55,823 bases of DNA from Bacillus xiamenensis (GCF_000300535.1 NZ_AMSH01000015.1:1-55823), one strand, 5' to 3'; positions 42,502-51,463 are shown, numbered from the stretch's first letter. Program-made: numbers and translations. The notes: generated by a model not told the origin, from the letters alone.

Positions 42502-43164
42502 TTGAAAAAGAAAAAAACAGGATGTTTTGCCATTTCAGGCTGTTTCACGATTTTTCTGTTTGTTTGCGTATTAGCAGCTATTGTCATTTCCTTTAATCAA
42601 AAGGAATTAAAAAAGCTGCCGATTGATACGGAATCAATTGTTTTGTCGAGATTGGATGATTACAAACCGCTTGTAGAAACAGAGTTAAGAGATGAAGATT
42701 TAGATCAATATACCGCGTTAATCCTCGGTATGATGTATCAAGAATCAAAAGGCAGAGGCGGAGATCCCATGCAGTCCTCAGAATCTCTTGGTTTGAAACG
42801 AAATGAAATCAATGACCCACAGAAAAGCATTAAACAAGGTATCCATCATTTTTCGACCATGTACAAGCATGGGAAGAAAAAAGGCGTTGATTTGGAAACC
42901 ATTATACAAAGCTATAATATGGGAATCGGCTATATTGATTTTGTTGCAAAAAACGGGGGGAAACATTCCGAAAAATTGGCAAAGCAATACTCCAAAAAGC
43001 AAGTGAAACGAAACCCCGATGTGTATACGTGCGGAGGAGACAAAGATAACTTCCGCTATCCGTATTGCTACGGTGATTTCACTTATGCTGAAAAAGTAAA
43101 AGAAAAAATGAAAACAGTTGAAGAAAAAATGAAATTGGCTTCATCATCCACACCATCATCTTAA
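42502..43164 (+). CDS. yocA: Membrane-anchored lysozyme-like protein, YocA
   Basis: A 220-residue protein with one N-terminal membrane anchor (about residues 12-31). The extracellular lysozyme-like fold is of the CwlT/YocA N-terminal type. The likely catalytic Glu is in MMYQESKGRGGDPMQSSES, and the YNMGIGYIDFV segment is typical of these muramidase-like enzymes. B. subtilis YocA has about the same length (225). It starts with TTG behind GGGGTG. A short tail rich in Lys and Ser ends the protein. It may cleave peptidoglycan glycan strands. It is followed by a double-hairpin terminator cassette. Confidence 0.85.
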   Translation: MKKKKTGCFAISGCFTIFLFVCVLAAIVISFNQKELKKLPIDTESIVLSRLDDYKPLVETELRDEDLDQYTALILGMMYQESKGRGGDPMQSSESLGLKRNEINDPQKSIKQGIHHFSTMYKHGKKKGVDLETIIQSYNMGIGYIDFVAKNGGKHSEKLAKQYSKKQVKRNPDVYTCGGDKDNFRYPYCYGDFTYAEKVKEKMKTVEEKMKLASSSTPSS

Positions 43165-43167
43165 AAA

Positions 43168-43193
43168 AAGCACTTCCGGCTAGGAAGTGTTTC
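43168..43193 (-). terminator. Hairpin 1 of the yocA/prpB convergent terminator cassette
   Basis: A stem CACTTCC / GGAAGTG with a GGCTA loop. The long T-run is on the minus strand (seven bases), so this hairpin best stops transcripts coming from prpB. Confidence 0.7.
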
Positions 43194-43246
43194 AGAATTG
43201 TTGAGAAAGAGCTAAAATGATTTTATTTTAGCTCTTTCTTTTTTTA
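43193..43246 (+). repeat. Dispersed terminator repeat, copy 1 (hairpin 2)
   Basis: After CAGA comes ATTGTTGAGAAAGAGCTAAA, and a perfect 14-bp stem (GAAAGAGCTAAAAT at 43205-43218, ATTTTAGCTCTTTC at 43225-43238, GATTTT loop) followed by seven T. It terminates yocA. The segment 43197-43228 recurs with four differences at the right edge of the window (55791-55822), also just after a hairpin. Confidence 0.75.
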
Positions 43247-44161
43247 TGAATGTTCTTTTCCGATTTCCGGCAGGATTGTTTTGGCTAAATGCTGATCCAT
43301 TTCTTCATATTCATCATAATGAATTGTCTCATACAGTTCTTTTCTCGTTTGCATGTCCTCCAGCATCCCTTGCTGCGTCCCCTTTTCCATGATCTCTCTA
43401 AATAAACGCTCATACGCTTTTGCAGCGACTCTAAGGGATGACACAGGGTAAATGACCATTTGAAAGCCGAACATGGAAAATTCGTCTGTATGATAATAAG
43501 GCGTTTTGCCAAACTCCGTCATGTTTGCAAGGAGCGGTCCTTTTATATGGCTTGAAGCATGCGTGAAATCTTCTGCTGTGATCAGCGCCTCGGGGAAAAT
43601 GGCATCCGCACCTGCTTCTACATATAAGTTGGCCCGGTGAATGACATCCTCCATCCCGTTTACTGATTTCGCATCGGTTCTAGCAATGACGAGCAGAGTT
43701 GGGGCCGCTTGTTTGATGGCTTTGATTTTCGCCATCATGTCTTCTACAGGGACGAGTGACTTTCCGTTTAAATGCCCGCATTTTTTCGGCATTTGCTGAT
43801 CTTCGATTTGAACAGCTGCCACCTTACTCTCCACCATTTCCTTTGCTGCCCTTGCTGCATTTAATACACCGCCATAGCCAGTGTCCATATCGACCAAAAG
43901 AGGTAACTGAGAAGCCCGAATGATTTCCTTTGCTTTTTCCGCCATTTCGGTGGAATGAATCATGCCTAAGTCAGGAAGTCCTTTGCTGGCACAAAAAGCG
44001 GCACCAGATAAATAAAGCCCTTGAAAGCCCATTTTTTTCGCATAGAGCGCAGACATTCCATCGTGAACGCCTGGGATTTGAAATAAAGCGGATTTGTTCA
44101 TTTGCTCTTTAAAAGCTGCGGCTAAGTCAGTTTGACTCGTCTCATCATTCACGATCCACAC
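43244..44161 (-). CDS. prpB: Methylisocitrate lyase
   Basis: A 305-residue isocitrate lyase/PEP mutase-superfamily enzyme that cleaves 2-methylisocitrate to pyruvate and succinate, the last step of the methylcitrate cycle for propionate. The KKCGH catalytic-loop motif is present (MPKKCGHLNGK), as are DMDTGYGG and ARTDA. B. subtilis MmgF/YqiQ is the counterpart (about 301 residues). It starts at GTG 44161 behind GGGGGAG, 12 bases after prpD. Third gene of prpC-prpD-prpB. Confidence 0.93.
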   Translation of the reverse strand: MWIVNDETSQTDLAAAFKEQMNKSALFQIPGVHDGMSALYAKKMGFQGLYLSGAAFCASKGLPDLGMIHSTEMAEKAKEIIRASQLPLLVDMDTGYGGVLNAARAAKEMVESKVAAVQIEDQQMPKKCGHLNGKSLVPVEDMMAKIKAIKQAAPTLLVIARTDAKSVNGMEDVIHRANLYVEAGADAIFPEALITAEDFTHASSHIKGPLLANMTEFGKTPYYHTDEFSMFGFQMVIYPVSSLRVAAKAYERLFREIMEKGTQQGMLEDMQTRKELYETIHYDEYEEMDQHLAKTILPEIGKEHS

Positions 44162-44173
44162 ACTAGCTCCCCC

Positions 44174-45610
44174 TTATATCACAAATAAGTCCATAAATGC
44201 TGGTACTGTCGTTGTTTTTAATTGATTTGGATTTTGGCAAAGTGACACAATTTGTTCTACTTGTTTTTGTGGAAATCTTGTCTTCAAATGATACGCCCAT
44301 TTCTTTTCAAGCAGCGGAATGCCTTCCTGTCTTCTTCTGCGATGACCAAGCGGATACTCAATTTCAATTCGATCTGTCATCGTCCCGTCTTTAAAGAAAA
44401 TTTGCACACAGTTTGCAATCGACCTCTTTTTCGGATCTAAATAGTCTTCTGTGTAACGTTTATCTTCTTTCACGACCATTTGATCACGCAAACGATCAAT
44501 GAGGGGATTTTGTGCAGTTTCTTCTTCATAATGATCAGCTGTCAGCTCACCATAGATCAGCCCAACGGCTGTAATATATTGTAAGCAATGGTCACGATCT
44601 GCCGGGTTGTAAAGCGGTCCTTTTTTATCAATAATTCGAATCGCTGATTCATGTGTCGTAATCTCAATTCGGTCAATCTCATCTAACCGGTCTTTTACAG
44701 CATCATGGAGCATCACAGCAGCTTCAGCAGCAGTTTGTGCATGAAATTCTGCAGGATAAGCAATTTTAAAGAGCACATTTTCTATGACATATGATCCGAG
44801 CGGCTGGGCAAGTGTGAGCGGTTTTCCCTTCATTAACACATCTTCAAACCCCCACTTTTCTGCACTTAGCGGTGTTTGATAGCCCATCTCTCCTTTCAGT
44901 GTCATTATCGCCAGTCTCACCCCGCGGCTTGTGGCATCCCCTGCTGCCCACGATTTTCTTGATCCTGTGTTTGGGGCGTGCCGGTACGTTCTGAGCGGGG
45001 AATTATCAACAAAGGCCTGTGATAGCACATGCTGCACGTCTTCCTTTGTTCCGCCAAGCATCGCACAAACGACTGCACTTGTGGCTACCTTAACAAAGAG
45101 AACATGATCCAAACCATTTCGATTCAGACAATTGTCTAAAGCCAGCACACCTTGTATTTCATGTGCCTTCACAATTGCATGCAAGACGTCATTCATCGAA
45201 AGCGGCTCTTCTCCATTTGCAAGACGCGTTCTGCTCAAATAATCACTTACAGCTAAAATACCGCCTAGGTTATCAGACGGATGACCCCACTCCTGTGCAA
45301 GCCACGTGTCATTATAATCTAACCAACGGATCATACATCCTATATTAAAGGCCGCTTGAACTGGATCTAACACAAATGAAGTGCCAGGCACTCTTGCTCC
45401 GTTAGGGACAACGGTTCCAGGTACAATCGGTCCAAGATGCTTCGTGCATTCAGGAAAATTGAGCGCCAGCATCCCGCAGCCGAGTGTATCCATGAGGACG
45501 TACCTTGCTGTTTCAATTGCCTCTTTGCTCGTAATTTCTCCGTCTACGGCATAGGCAGCGATTTCTTCTAATAGTTGATCCGTTTGATTGGCTACTGCTG
45601 TTTTATTCAT
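44174..45610 (-). CDS. prpD: 2-methylcitrate dehydratase (MmgE/PrpD family)
   Basis: A 478-residue enzyme that dehydrates 2-methylcitrate to 2-methyl-cis-aconitate. Family marks are [24 protein letters not shown] ... [12 protein letters not shown], and [19 protein letters not shown] sequence ([13 protein letters not shown]). The length fits the MmgE/PrpD family (B. subtilis MmgE 472). An ATG at 45616 overlaps the prpC stop (ATGA), but GGGGG lies seven bases before the second ATG at 45610, which I chose. Second gene of the methylcitrate operon. Confidence 0.93.
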   Translation of the reverse strand: MNKTAVANQTDQLLEEIAAYAVDGEITSKEAIETARYVLMDTLGCGMLALNFPECTKHLGPIVPGTVVPNGARVPGTSFVLDPVQAAFNIGCMIRWLDYNDTWLAQEWGHPSDNLGGILAVSDYLSRTRLANGEEPLSMNDVLHAIVKAHEIQGVLALDNCLNRNGLDHVLFVKVATSAVVCAMLGGTKEDVQHVLSQAFVDNSPLRTYRHAPNTGSRKSWAAGDATSRGVRLAIMTLKGEMGYQTPLSAEKWGFEDVLMKGKPLTLAQPLGSYVIENVLFKIAYPAEFHAQTAAEAAVMLHDAVKDRLDEIDRIEITTHESAIRIIDKKGPLYNPADRDHCLQYITAVGLIYGELTADHYEEETAQNPLIDRLRDQMVVKEDKRYTEDYLDPKKRSIANCVQIFFKDGTMTDRIEIEYPLGHRRRRQEGIPLLEKKWAYHLKTRFPQKQVEQIVSLCQNPNQLKTTTVPAFMDLFVI

Positions 45611-45612
45611 GT

Positions 45613-46755
45613 TCATTCCCCCGTTTTTCCATCATCATTTGAGACTTTTAATCCTCTTGGCCCTAAATACCGGACTCTTGGTCTAAATATCCGATTGTGC
45701 AAATGCTGCTCAATGACATGAGCGGCTAATCCGCTTGCTCTCGCAGCAAAGAAGATCGGCGTGTAAAGTGAAATAGGAATTCCGAGCACGTAATAAATAG
45801 GTGCTGCGTAATAATCAAGGTTTGGATAGAGGTTTTTCTTCTCCTTCATGTATGCCTCGCCTGCGACGCACATGTCATACAATGTTGTATCTCCCTTTGA
45901 TTCAGTAAGCGTTTTCAATGATCGTTTTAAAAGAGCAGCTCTCGGGTCCATTTTTCTCATGTATACCCGGTGGCCAAAGCCCATCATTTTTTCTTTTGCG
46001 GCTAATTTACGTTCAATGAGTGCAAGGAAACCTTCTGTTGTTTTGCCTTCGAGTAACATGTGCATGACGGCTTCATTCGCTCCTCCGTGTAAATCGCCTT
46101 TTAATGAAGAGATCGCTCCAGTAAAAGCGCCATACATGTCAGAATGAGTAGATGCAATGACTCTGGCAGCAAAAGTTGAATTCGGCAGCTCATGTTCGCT
46201 ATAGAGCGTAAGCGTTTGGTCAAAAGCGGTGATTTCGTCTTGTGTAGGAGTGCGGCCTGTTAACATGGCTAAAAAGTTTTCAGTGTAGGGTTTGGTCTGA
46301 TCTGGAGAAATAGCGGCGTTTTTTGTGAGAATATGATAGCTCCCTGCAACAATCGCTGGCAGCTGGCCAAGTAATCGAACGGCACGCGCTTGTTGGCATG
46401 CTTCTGATCGATCATTCAGTTGTTCATCATACCCTGCAAGAGCAGATAAACAAGTTCTTATGGCATCCATCGGGTGAGTGGTTTTTGGCAGTTTTGTCAA
46501 AATGGTTTGAATGGTTGGATGTAAGTTTGTTTGTGAGGAAATGTCTTGCTGAAATTGGTGATATTCCATTGCATCTGGTAATCTTCCGTAAATAAGCAGA
46601 TAGGCTGTTTCTAAGTATGTCTTGTTTTGCGCCAACTCAATGAGATCATAGCCGCGAATCACAATTTCTTCTTGCTGCACATCTAAGTAGGAAATGGACG
46701 TTTCGCTTGCCACAATGTCTTCAAGCCCCGGTTTATACTGCAATTGTTCAGTCAT
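45613..46755 (-). CDS. prpC: 2-methylcitrate synthase/citrate synthase
   Basis: A 380-residue citrate-synthase-family enzyme that condenses propionyl-CoA with oxaloacetate. Catalytic His residues lie in [13 protein letters not shown] and MGFGHRVY, and the Asp region in [13 protein letters not shown]. subtilis MmgD (372 residues) is the counterpart and has both citrate and methylcitrate synthase activity. The frame opens at 46800, but CGGGGG lies seven bases before ATG 46755. First gene of prpCDB, with a sigma-A-like promoter. Unlike the B. subtilis mmgABCDEF operon, no acyl-CoA genes precede it. Confidence 0.92.
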   Translation of the reverse strand: MTEQLQYKPGLEDIVASETSISYLDVQQEEIVIRGYDLIELAQNKTYLETAYLLIYGRLPDAMEYHQFQQDISSQTNLHPTIQTILTKLPKTTHPMDAIRTCLSALAGYDEQLNDRSEACQQARAVRLLGQLPAIVAGSYHILTKNAAISPDQTKPYTENFLAMLTGRTPTQDEITAFDQTLTLYSEHELPNSTFAARVIASTHSDMYGAFTGAISSLKGDLHGGANEAVMHMLLEGKTTEGFLALIERKLAAKEKMMGFGHRVYMRKMDPRAALLKRSLKTLTESKGDTTLYDMCVAGEAYMKEKKNLYPNLDYYAAPIYYVLGIPISLYTPIFFAARASGLAAHVIEQHLHNRIFRPRVRYLGPRGLKVSNDDGKTGE

Positions 46756-46818
46756 CATATAACCCCCGTTTCGTTCAATTGTTGTTCTCCAAACGAGCAA
46801 ACGGCCAGAAATGATGTG

Positions 46819-46846
46819 ATTCTATTGATGGGAAAATACCGTGCAA
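46819..46846 (-). promoter_or_regulatory. prpCDB promoter, sigma-A type
   Basis: The minus strand has TTGCAC (46846-46841), 16 bases, TAGAAT (46824-46819), giving a start near 46812 and a leader of about 57 bases. I see no convincing sigma-E (mother-cell) promoter in this interval. Confidence 0.55.
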
Positions 46847-46899
46847 GTCGGATACCCAATTCCCATTTTATCCAAAGCACCTCATCTTGTAAATAAAAG

Positions 46900-46925
46900 A
46901 ACGTATGTCCAGATGGACATACGTT
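46900..46925 (-). terminator. Terminator of yozB
   Basis: A perfect 12-bp stem (AACGTATGTCCA / TGGACATACGTT) with a two-base centre overlaps the yozB stop codon; a T-rich stretch follows on the minus strand. Confidence 0.82.
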
Positions 46926-47463
46926 AACTGTAGTATGGAGAAATCATGATATACACAATGACGCCAGTGAGACTGACATAGAGCCAAAGCGGCATTGTCC
47001 AGCGGGCAATTTTACGGTGACGCTCCACTTGCATTTGTGCCCCTCTAAAAAGTGTAATGAGGGCAAGCGGTACAATAACGGCAGATAACACGATATGTGT
47101 AATTAAAATAAAGAAGTAAATCGGACGAATGATCCCTTCTCCCCCAAAGTGTGTATCAGCTGCCATTGAATGATACGTCACATACGAAATTAAAAAGACA
47201 AGTGTGGTTGAAAAAGCCGCAAAGATAAATCGTCTATGCGCTTTGATATTCTTTTGTTTAATCATGATGAGCGCTGAAAGTAAAAAGATAAACGTAAAGC
47301 TGTTCATCACAGCATTCAGTAATGGCAGAAATGTAATATCCAGATGACTAAATTTATCTGTTTTTGGCATGAAAAATAATAAAGCAATTAAGCCGTTTAT
47401 GGCAATTGTTAAAAAGACAACAATGCCGGTAAAATTTTTCGGTTTTTGATTCTGTTCGTTCAT
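46924..47463 (-). CDS. yozB: DUF420 membrane protein YozB
   Basis: A 179-residue DUF420 protein (B. subtilis YozB about 178) with five transmembrane helices. Conserved His residues occur in KAHRRFIFAAFSTT, YVTYHSMA, ILITHIVLSAV and VERHRKIARWT. DUF420 includes CtaM, required for assembly of heme-copper oxidases in Gram-positives, so a role in cytochrome oxidase maturation is plausible. The frame is open to 47529, but AGAGGGG precedes ATG 47463. Monocistronic, divergent from yocC. Confidence 0.9.
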   Translation of the reverse strand: MNEQNQKPKNFTGIVVFLTIAINGLIALLFFMPKTDKFSHLDITFLPLLNAVMNSFTFIFLLSALIMIKQKNIKAHRRFIFAAFSTTLVFLISYVTYHSMAADTHFGGEGIIRPIYFFILITHIVLSAVIVPLALITLFRGAQMQVERHRKIARWTMPLWLYVSLTGVIVYIMISPYYS

Positions 47464-47658
47464 GTTTGAAAACCCCTCTTTATTAGTTCCGACTAAGAGT
47501 ATGTTATTTAACTTTCTTGCTAAAGTCAATGAATTCGCTGTCTTCGTCGAATTTTAGACAAACTTGCCGATTGCTAGCGGCTTGAAAGATCTATGCACTT
47601 CCTTTAGAATGGGAATTTGTGTGGTTTTTATCATCTCAATATGAAAGGAGCAATAGAC

Positions 47659-48165
47659 TTGTCAATCTTACAGGAAACAGCAAAAGATGTGAAGACGTTA
47701 GAGCAAGAATTACAGCAATTGCAGTTCCAAATGTATCGAATGCAAGAAAATATGAAGGATATTTCAAAAAAAGCAAAGATTATTGGCATTGATCAAGCGA
47801 AAGAAGATGAGTGGATGATTGTCTCCGCCATTGAAAGTGCGGATACATGTAAAATTATGTTAAGCGATTGTGAAAAAGCTTTTCGCGGACAATCTGATTT
47901 TTCCTTAATTGCGGAATATCCTGAAGAAGGAAAGATTCACATTGCCGATATTAAAGGCCCGCCCAATAACGGCTATGGGTCAATCTGTATGAAGCATTTA
48001 AAGGAAATCGCAAGAGAGCAAAACATTCCTGTGATTACTGGAGATCTCGTCAAAAGAGATTGGAATCACGTGAACCGCCTGATTCATTTTTATGAAAAAC
48101 ACCATTTTGATGTCCAAATCAATTGGAGAGAACAAAGCGGAGAAATTTATTGGGTGGACAGCTAA
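47659..48165 (+). CDS. yocC: YocC-like protein: coiled coil plus GNAT-like region
   Basis: A 168-residue cytoplasmic protein. Residues 1-45 are heptad-like (LEQELQQLQFQMYRMQENMKDI), suggesting a coiled coil. The C-terminal half resembles a GNAT acyltransferase fold: CMKHLKEIAREQNIPVITGDL, then NHVNRLIHFYEKHHFDV, like the fourth-motif N-x-x-a-i-x-f-Y-e-k-x-g-F of acetyltransferases. The acetyl-CoA pyrophosphate loop is not clear. The start is TTG 47659, eight bases after AAAGGAG; the open frame begins at 47617 without such a site. B. subtilis YocC occupies the same neighbourhood. Function unknown. Confidence 0.8.
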   Translation: MSILQETAKDVKTLEQELQQLQFQMYRMQENMKDISKKAKIIGIDQAKEDEWMIVSAIESADTCKIMLSDCEKAFRGQSDFSLIAEYPEEGKIHIADIKGPPNNGYGSICMKHLKEIAREQNIPVITGDLVKRDWNHVNRLIHFYEKHHFDVQINWREQSGEIYWVDS

Positions 48166-48211
48166 CGACAAAAACCAGCGTTTATCATGAGATGTACGCT
48201 GGTTTTTGTCG
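48166..48211. terminator. Terminator of yocC
   Basis: A perfect 15-bp stem (CGACAAAAACCAGCG / CGCTGGTTTTTGTCG) with a 16-base loop; T-run inside the 3' arm and on the opposite strand, so likely bidirectional. Confidence 0.88.
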
Positions 48212-48264
48212 AAAATGCAAATTTTTCAGAAAAATATGTGTTTTTTTGCCCAAAAAAAGGGTAC

Positions 48265-48298
48265 AATAAAAGCATCAGGCCGCCACCTGATGCTTTCT
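48265..48298 (-). terminator. Terminator of yocH
   Basis: A perfect 11-bp stem (AAAGCATCAGG / CCTGATGCTTT) with a six-base loop, T-run on the minus strand, about 20 bases beyond the yocH stop. Confidence 0.85.
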
Positions 48299-48317
48299 TC
48301 CAAAAAACAATAGACTA

Positions 48318-49109
48318 CTAGTTAAGTACTTTCACTTTGACTGATTTTACGCCCCAATTTTTTGCTTGGGATTTGCTCGGTACGTGTACATCAATTTTGT
48401 TACCTTTAATTGCGCCGCCAGTATCTGCTGCGATGGCTTCACCGTAGCCTTCAACATAAACCTTACTTCCTAATGGAATGACCTTAGGATCTACTGCAAT
48501 GACTTTTGCATTCGGGTTTTTGTTTAAGTTTACCCCTGTTGCAGTGATACCTGAGATGCCACCATCATTTGCTGTATACGCCGTAGCCGTTACAGTCATT
48601 TCTTTTTTCACACTTTGACTTGCAGAAGATGATGCTGCTTTAGCTGTTTCCTTTTTAGGAGCAGCTTTTTTCGTTGTTTGCTCTTTTTGGACAGGTTCCT
48701 GTTTTTGAACAGACTCTGAGCTTACCGGAGCTGAGCTTTGACCAGCAACACTTAGTGTTGAACCAATCAAAATTATATCTGAGTTTAAGTTATTCCAAGA
48801 CTTAAGATCGCTAATTGACACATTGAATTTTTGAGCGATTTTCCAGAGGCTGTCCCCCTTCTGGACTTCGTACTGCTCCTGAGTTTTCTCTTTTGAAGAG
48901 ATTGTCAATTTATCGCCAACATAGATCATGTCTGTAGATAAATTGTTCCAACCCTTTAGGTCCTTTAGAGACACATCATTTTTTTGAGAGATTCCCCAAA
49001 GTGTATCACCTTTCTTTACAGTGATTTCCTTTGCAGAAGCTTGCTGTGCTCCTAATGCTGTTGTTGAGATTGCTGCAACAGCAACCAAGGACATAATAGT
49101 CTTCTTCAT
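48318..49109 (-). CDS. yocH: Secreted cell-wall protein with two LysM and a 3D domain (YocH)
   Basis: A 263-residue exported muropeptide-releasing enzyme (B. subtilis YocH 287). A signal peptide ends near QQASA-KE. Two LysM repeats bind peptidoglycan (about 28-71 ITVKKGDTLWGIS and 79-122 YEVQKGDSLWKIA). A Lys/Ala/Ser-rich linker follows. The C-terminal 3D domain shows TATAYTANDGG, GVNLNKNP, AVDPKVIPLGS and AADTGGAIKGNKIDV with the conserved Asp residues of the MltA-like fold. AAGGGAGG precedes the ATG. A perfect WalR box upstream matches its known place in the WalRK cell-wall regulon. Confidence 0.95.
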   Translation of the reverse strand: MKKTIMSLVAVAAISTTALGAQQASAKEITVKKGDTLWGISQKNDVSLKDLKGWNNLSTDMIYVGDKLTISSKEKTQEQYEVQKGDSLWKIAQKFNVSISDLKSWNNLNSDIILIGSTLSVAGQSSAPVSSESVQKQEPVQKEQTTKKAAPKKETAKAASSSASQSVKKEMTVTATAYTANDGGISGITATGVNLNKNPNAKVIAVDPKVIPLGSKVYVEGYGEAIAADTGGAIKGNKIDVHVPSKSQAKNWGVKSVKVKVLN

Positions 49110-49126
49110 AAAGTAAATCCTCCCTT

Positions 49127-49149
49127 GTTAGCTTTTTATGGCGGCTAAC
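49127..49149 (-). promoter_or_regulatory. Hairpin next to the yocH ribosome binding site
   Basis: GTTAGC-N11-GCTAAC forms a 6-bp perfect stem in the leader; its 3' arm ends directly before AAGGGAGG. It may influence translation or mRNA stability. Evidence is only the inverted repeat. Confidence 0.4.
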
Positions 49150-49205
49150 GAGTGCTATCGTAACATATGTAAATGTCATTTCAATAACAAAACGATATGT
49201 TTTAG

Positions 49206-49222
49206 ATTACAGTTCCTTTACA
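49206..49222 (-). promoter_or_regulatory. WalR (YycF) box of yocH
   Basis: The minus strand reads TGTAAA-GGAAC-TGTAAT, an exact match to TGTWAH-N5-TGTWAH. Candidate promoter elements lie downstream: TTGTTA, 17 bases, TATGTT. yocH is an established member of the WalRK regulon in B. subtilis. Confidence 0.85.
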
Positions 49223-49355
49223 TGAAACATCTCTCTTCATTGGTAAATCAGACCACCAAACGGCTCAATTCCGCATCACATCAAGGTTTTAAAAGGATGG
49301 AAAACATCGTGAAAAGAACGTGTCCAAGTGCTGTGAAAAAAATTATTTTTCTTCT

Positions 49356-51146
49356 TCAAACGCTTGATTTTTTCTCTTTTTCTATAAATAAACGTATTTC
49401 TTCTAAAAAAACATCCCCGTATTTCTCTCTTTTTTGAGCGCCGACACCCTTAATATTCAGAAGTTCTTCTTCCGTTTTAGGCTCTACTGCTGACATTTCC
49501 TTCAATGTTTGATCAGAAAATACAACAAACGGCGGAACGCCCTGCTCTCTTGCTAACCTCATTCTCACTACCCTCAACTGCTCAAATAGTGCGTCGTTTT
49601 CTTGAATGGCCATAGCTTTGATCGCCTGCTTTTTATAAACAGCCTCTTGCCCTACTAGCACTTTCTTTCCTTTATACGTCACCTTTAGCGTTGGATACGC
49701 TCCTTCTGACATATGTAAATACTCTTCTGTAATTAAAAATTCAATGAAGTCACTAATGTGCTGGGCTGAATGCTGCTTCATTAAAGCATATGTAGGAAGA
49801 CGGTCGAAACCAAGATCAAGCACTTTTTTGTTTTTTGAGCCCGCTAATACTTGGGCAATCATCATTTTTCCGAATCGTTCGTTCATTCTAACGGTGCAAG
49901 ATAAAACCATTTGCGCTTCTCTTGTGACGTCTTCACGCTCTCTCTCGTCTAAGCAATTGCTGCACTTTTGACAAGGCGCACTTGCTGATTGATCAAAATA
50001 GTCCATCACAAATTGCTGAAGGCACTGCTCCGTATGACAGTAATCGACCATTTGTCTTAGTTTAAACAATTCATGCTGATACCGCACTTCATCTTCTGTC
50101 GATTGCTCAATGAGAAAACGCTGCACTCGTACGCCTTGAGGTGAAAAGAGCAAAATGCATTCACTTTCAAGCCCGTCTCTGCCGGCCCGTCCTGCTTCTT
50201 GATAGTAGCTTTCAATATCCCTAGGAATTTGATGATGAATGACAAAACGTACATTGGACTTATTGATTCCCATGCCAAATGCAGACGTAGCCACCATCAC
50301 CTGAATGTCATCATTTAAAAAGAGGTTTTGCTGCTCCTCTCGCACATCATCATCTAATCCTCCATGGTAAATACCCGCTTTGATCTTTTGCTTTTTTAAG
50401 CGATTGTAAATCTGATCTGCTTCTTTTCGTGTAGCTGTATAAATAATGCCTGATTCAAGACTGTTTTTCTTCATATATTGTGTGATGAAATGGTCGCTGT
50501 TTTGTCCTTTCACCACTTGAAAGGATAAATTTTCTCTAGCAAAACCAGTAAAGATGGTTTCTTCCCCGTTCATGCCAAGCTGCTGACATATATCCTGATG
50601 AACTTTTTTTGTGGCTGTTGCTGTTAATGCCACAATCACCGGCCTTTTCGGCAGCTTATTTAAACATTCTTGAATAAAGCGATAGCTCGGTCTAAAATCA
50701 TGACCCCACTCAGATATACAGTGCGCTTCATCAATAGCGATTAAAGGAATCGTCAATTGATGAAGCAGCTGAAAAAAGCGTTCATTTTGTAAGCGTTCAG
50801 GGGTGATATACAGCAGATCATATTCACCATTTTCACATTTTTTCAGCCTTGCATTCAATTCGCCTGCTGAAAGTGTACTGTTTAAAAAAGACGATCGTAT
50901 TCCCATCTCATTTAACGCATCCACCTGATCTTTCATTAAAGAAATAAGCGGAGATACAACGATCGTTGTGCCTTCCATCATCAGGGCAGGAATCTGGTAG
51001 CAAACCGATTTCCCTCCGCCTGTCGGCATAATGCAGACGGTATCTTTTCCTTTGCTTACAATCGATTCAATGGCTTGTTTCTGTCCCTGCCTAAAGGCAT
51101 CAAAGCCATAATATTGTTTAAGGAGTGCTTCTGCTTGTCGTAACAT
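49356..51146 (-). CDS. recQ: RecQ-type ATP-dependent DNA helicase (YocI)
   Basis: A 596-residue 3'-5' DNA helicase (B. subtilis RecQ/YocI 591) acting in recombination and fork repair. Helicase motif I is GGGKSVCYQIP (about residue 44), motif II DEAH with the RecQ aromatic loop (DEAHCISEWGHDFRPSY), and motif VI QEAGRAGRDG. The RQC zinc-binding cysteines are visible in CQKCSNC. A C-terminal HRDC domain begins near 515 (LFEQLRVVRMRLAREQGVPPF). GGAGAGGG precedes the ATG. It lies downstream of 6S-2 RNA on the same strand but is separated from it by a terminator. Confidence 0.95.
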   Translation of the reverse strand: MLRQAEALLKQYYGFDAFRQGQKQAIESIVSKGKDTVCIMPTGGGKSVCYQIPALMMEGTTIVVSPLISLMKDQVDALNEMGIRSSFLNSTLSAGELNARLKKCENGEYDLLYITPERLQNERFFQLLHQLTIPLIAIDEAHCISEWGHDFRPSYRFIQECLNKLPKRPVIVALTATATKKVHQDICQQLGMNGEETIFTGFARENLSFQVVKGQNSDHFITQYMKKNSLESGIIYTATRKEADQIYNRLKKQKIKAGIYHGGLDDDVREEQQNLFLNDDIQVMVATSAFGMGINKSNVRFVIHHQIPRDIESYYQEAGRAGRDGLESECILLFSPQGVRVQRFLIEQSTEDEVRYQHELFKLRQMVDYCHTEQCLQQFVMDYFDQSASAPCQKCSNCLDEREREDVTREAQMVLSCTVRMNERFGKMMIAQVLAGSKNKKVLDLGFDRLPTYALMKQHSAQHISDFIEFLITEEYLHMSEGAYPTLKVTYKGKKVLVGQEAVYKKQAIKAMAIQENDALFEQLRVVRMRLAREQGVPPFVVFSDQTLKEMSAVEPKTEEELLNIKGVGAQKREKYGDVFLEEIRLFIEKEKKSSV

Positions 51147-51233
51147 CCAATTCCCTCTCCGTCATTTGTTTTGTCTATTTTAACATACATTCCTGCATTC
51201 ACATTCGGTCTGCTCAATTTCGTATTTTGAGCA

Positions 51234-51269
51234 AAATAAAAAGCCATTTTCCAAAATGGAAAATGGCTT
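51234..51269 (-). terminator. Terminator downstream of 6S-2 RNA
   Basis: A perfect 12-bp stem (AAGCCATTTTCC / GGAAAATGGCTT) followed on the minus strand by a T-rich tract. It lies between the 6S-2 RNA and recQ. Confidence 0.85.
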
Positions 51270-51282
51270 GATTCATCCTAGG

Positions 51283-51463
51283 AAAAGCTGCGGATGCCGT
51301 AATCTAAGTAAGAAAGTTTTAAACCACCACTCCTCAAAGTGGGTGTTTGCAGAAACGTTCCTGTCTTCCTCTCAAAGGAGGCGTGACATTCCAGCTTCAA
51401 TATAAAACTCCCTATTACAGCTTAAAGGTTAAAACTTAATTAACATTACGCACATCGCAGCCT
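51283..51463 (-). ncRNA. bsrB: 6S-2 RNA (RNA polymerase-binding regulatory RNA)
   Basis: The minus strand has a -10 TATAGT at 51473-51468 and a start near 51463 (AAAGGCTGCG). The 3' end near 51283 reads CCGCAGCTTTT, and the first and last about 20 bases pair almost fully, forming the closing stem of 6S RNA. Inner pairs such as AGTTTTAA with TTAAAACT flank a large central bulge region, and further hairpins (CGCCTCC ... GGAGG-like arms) lie at the apex. 6S RNAs mimic an open promoter and trap sigma-A RNA polymerase. In B. subtilis the 6S-2 gene bsrB lies next to yocI (recQ), the same place. Length about 180 bases; exact ends need mapping. Confidence 0.85.
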
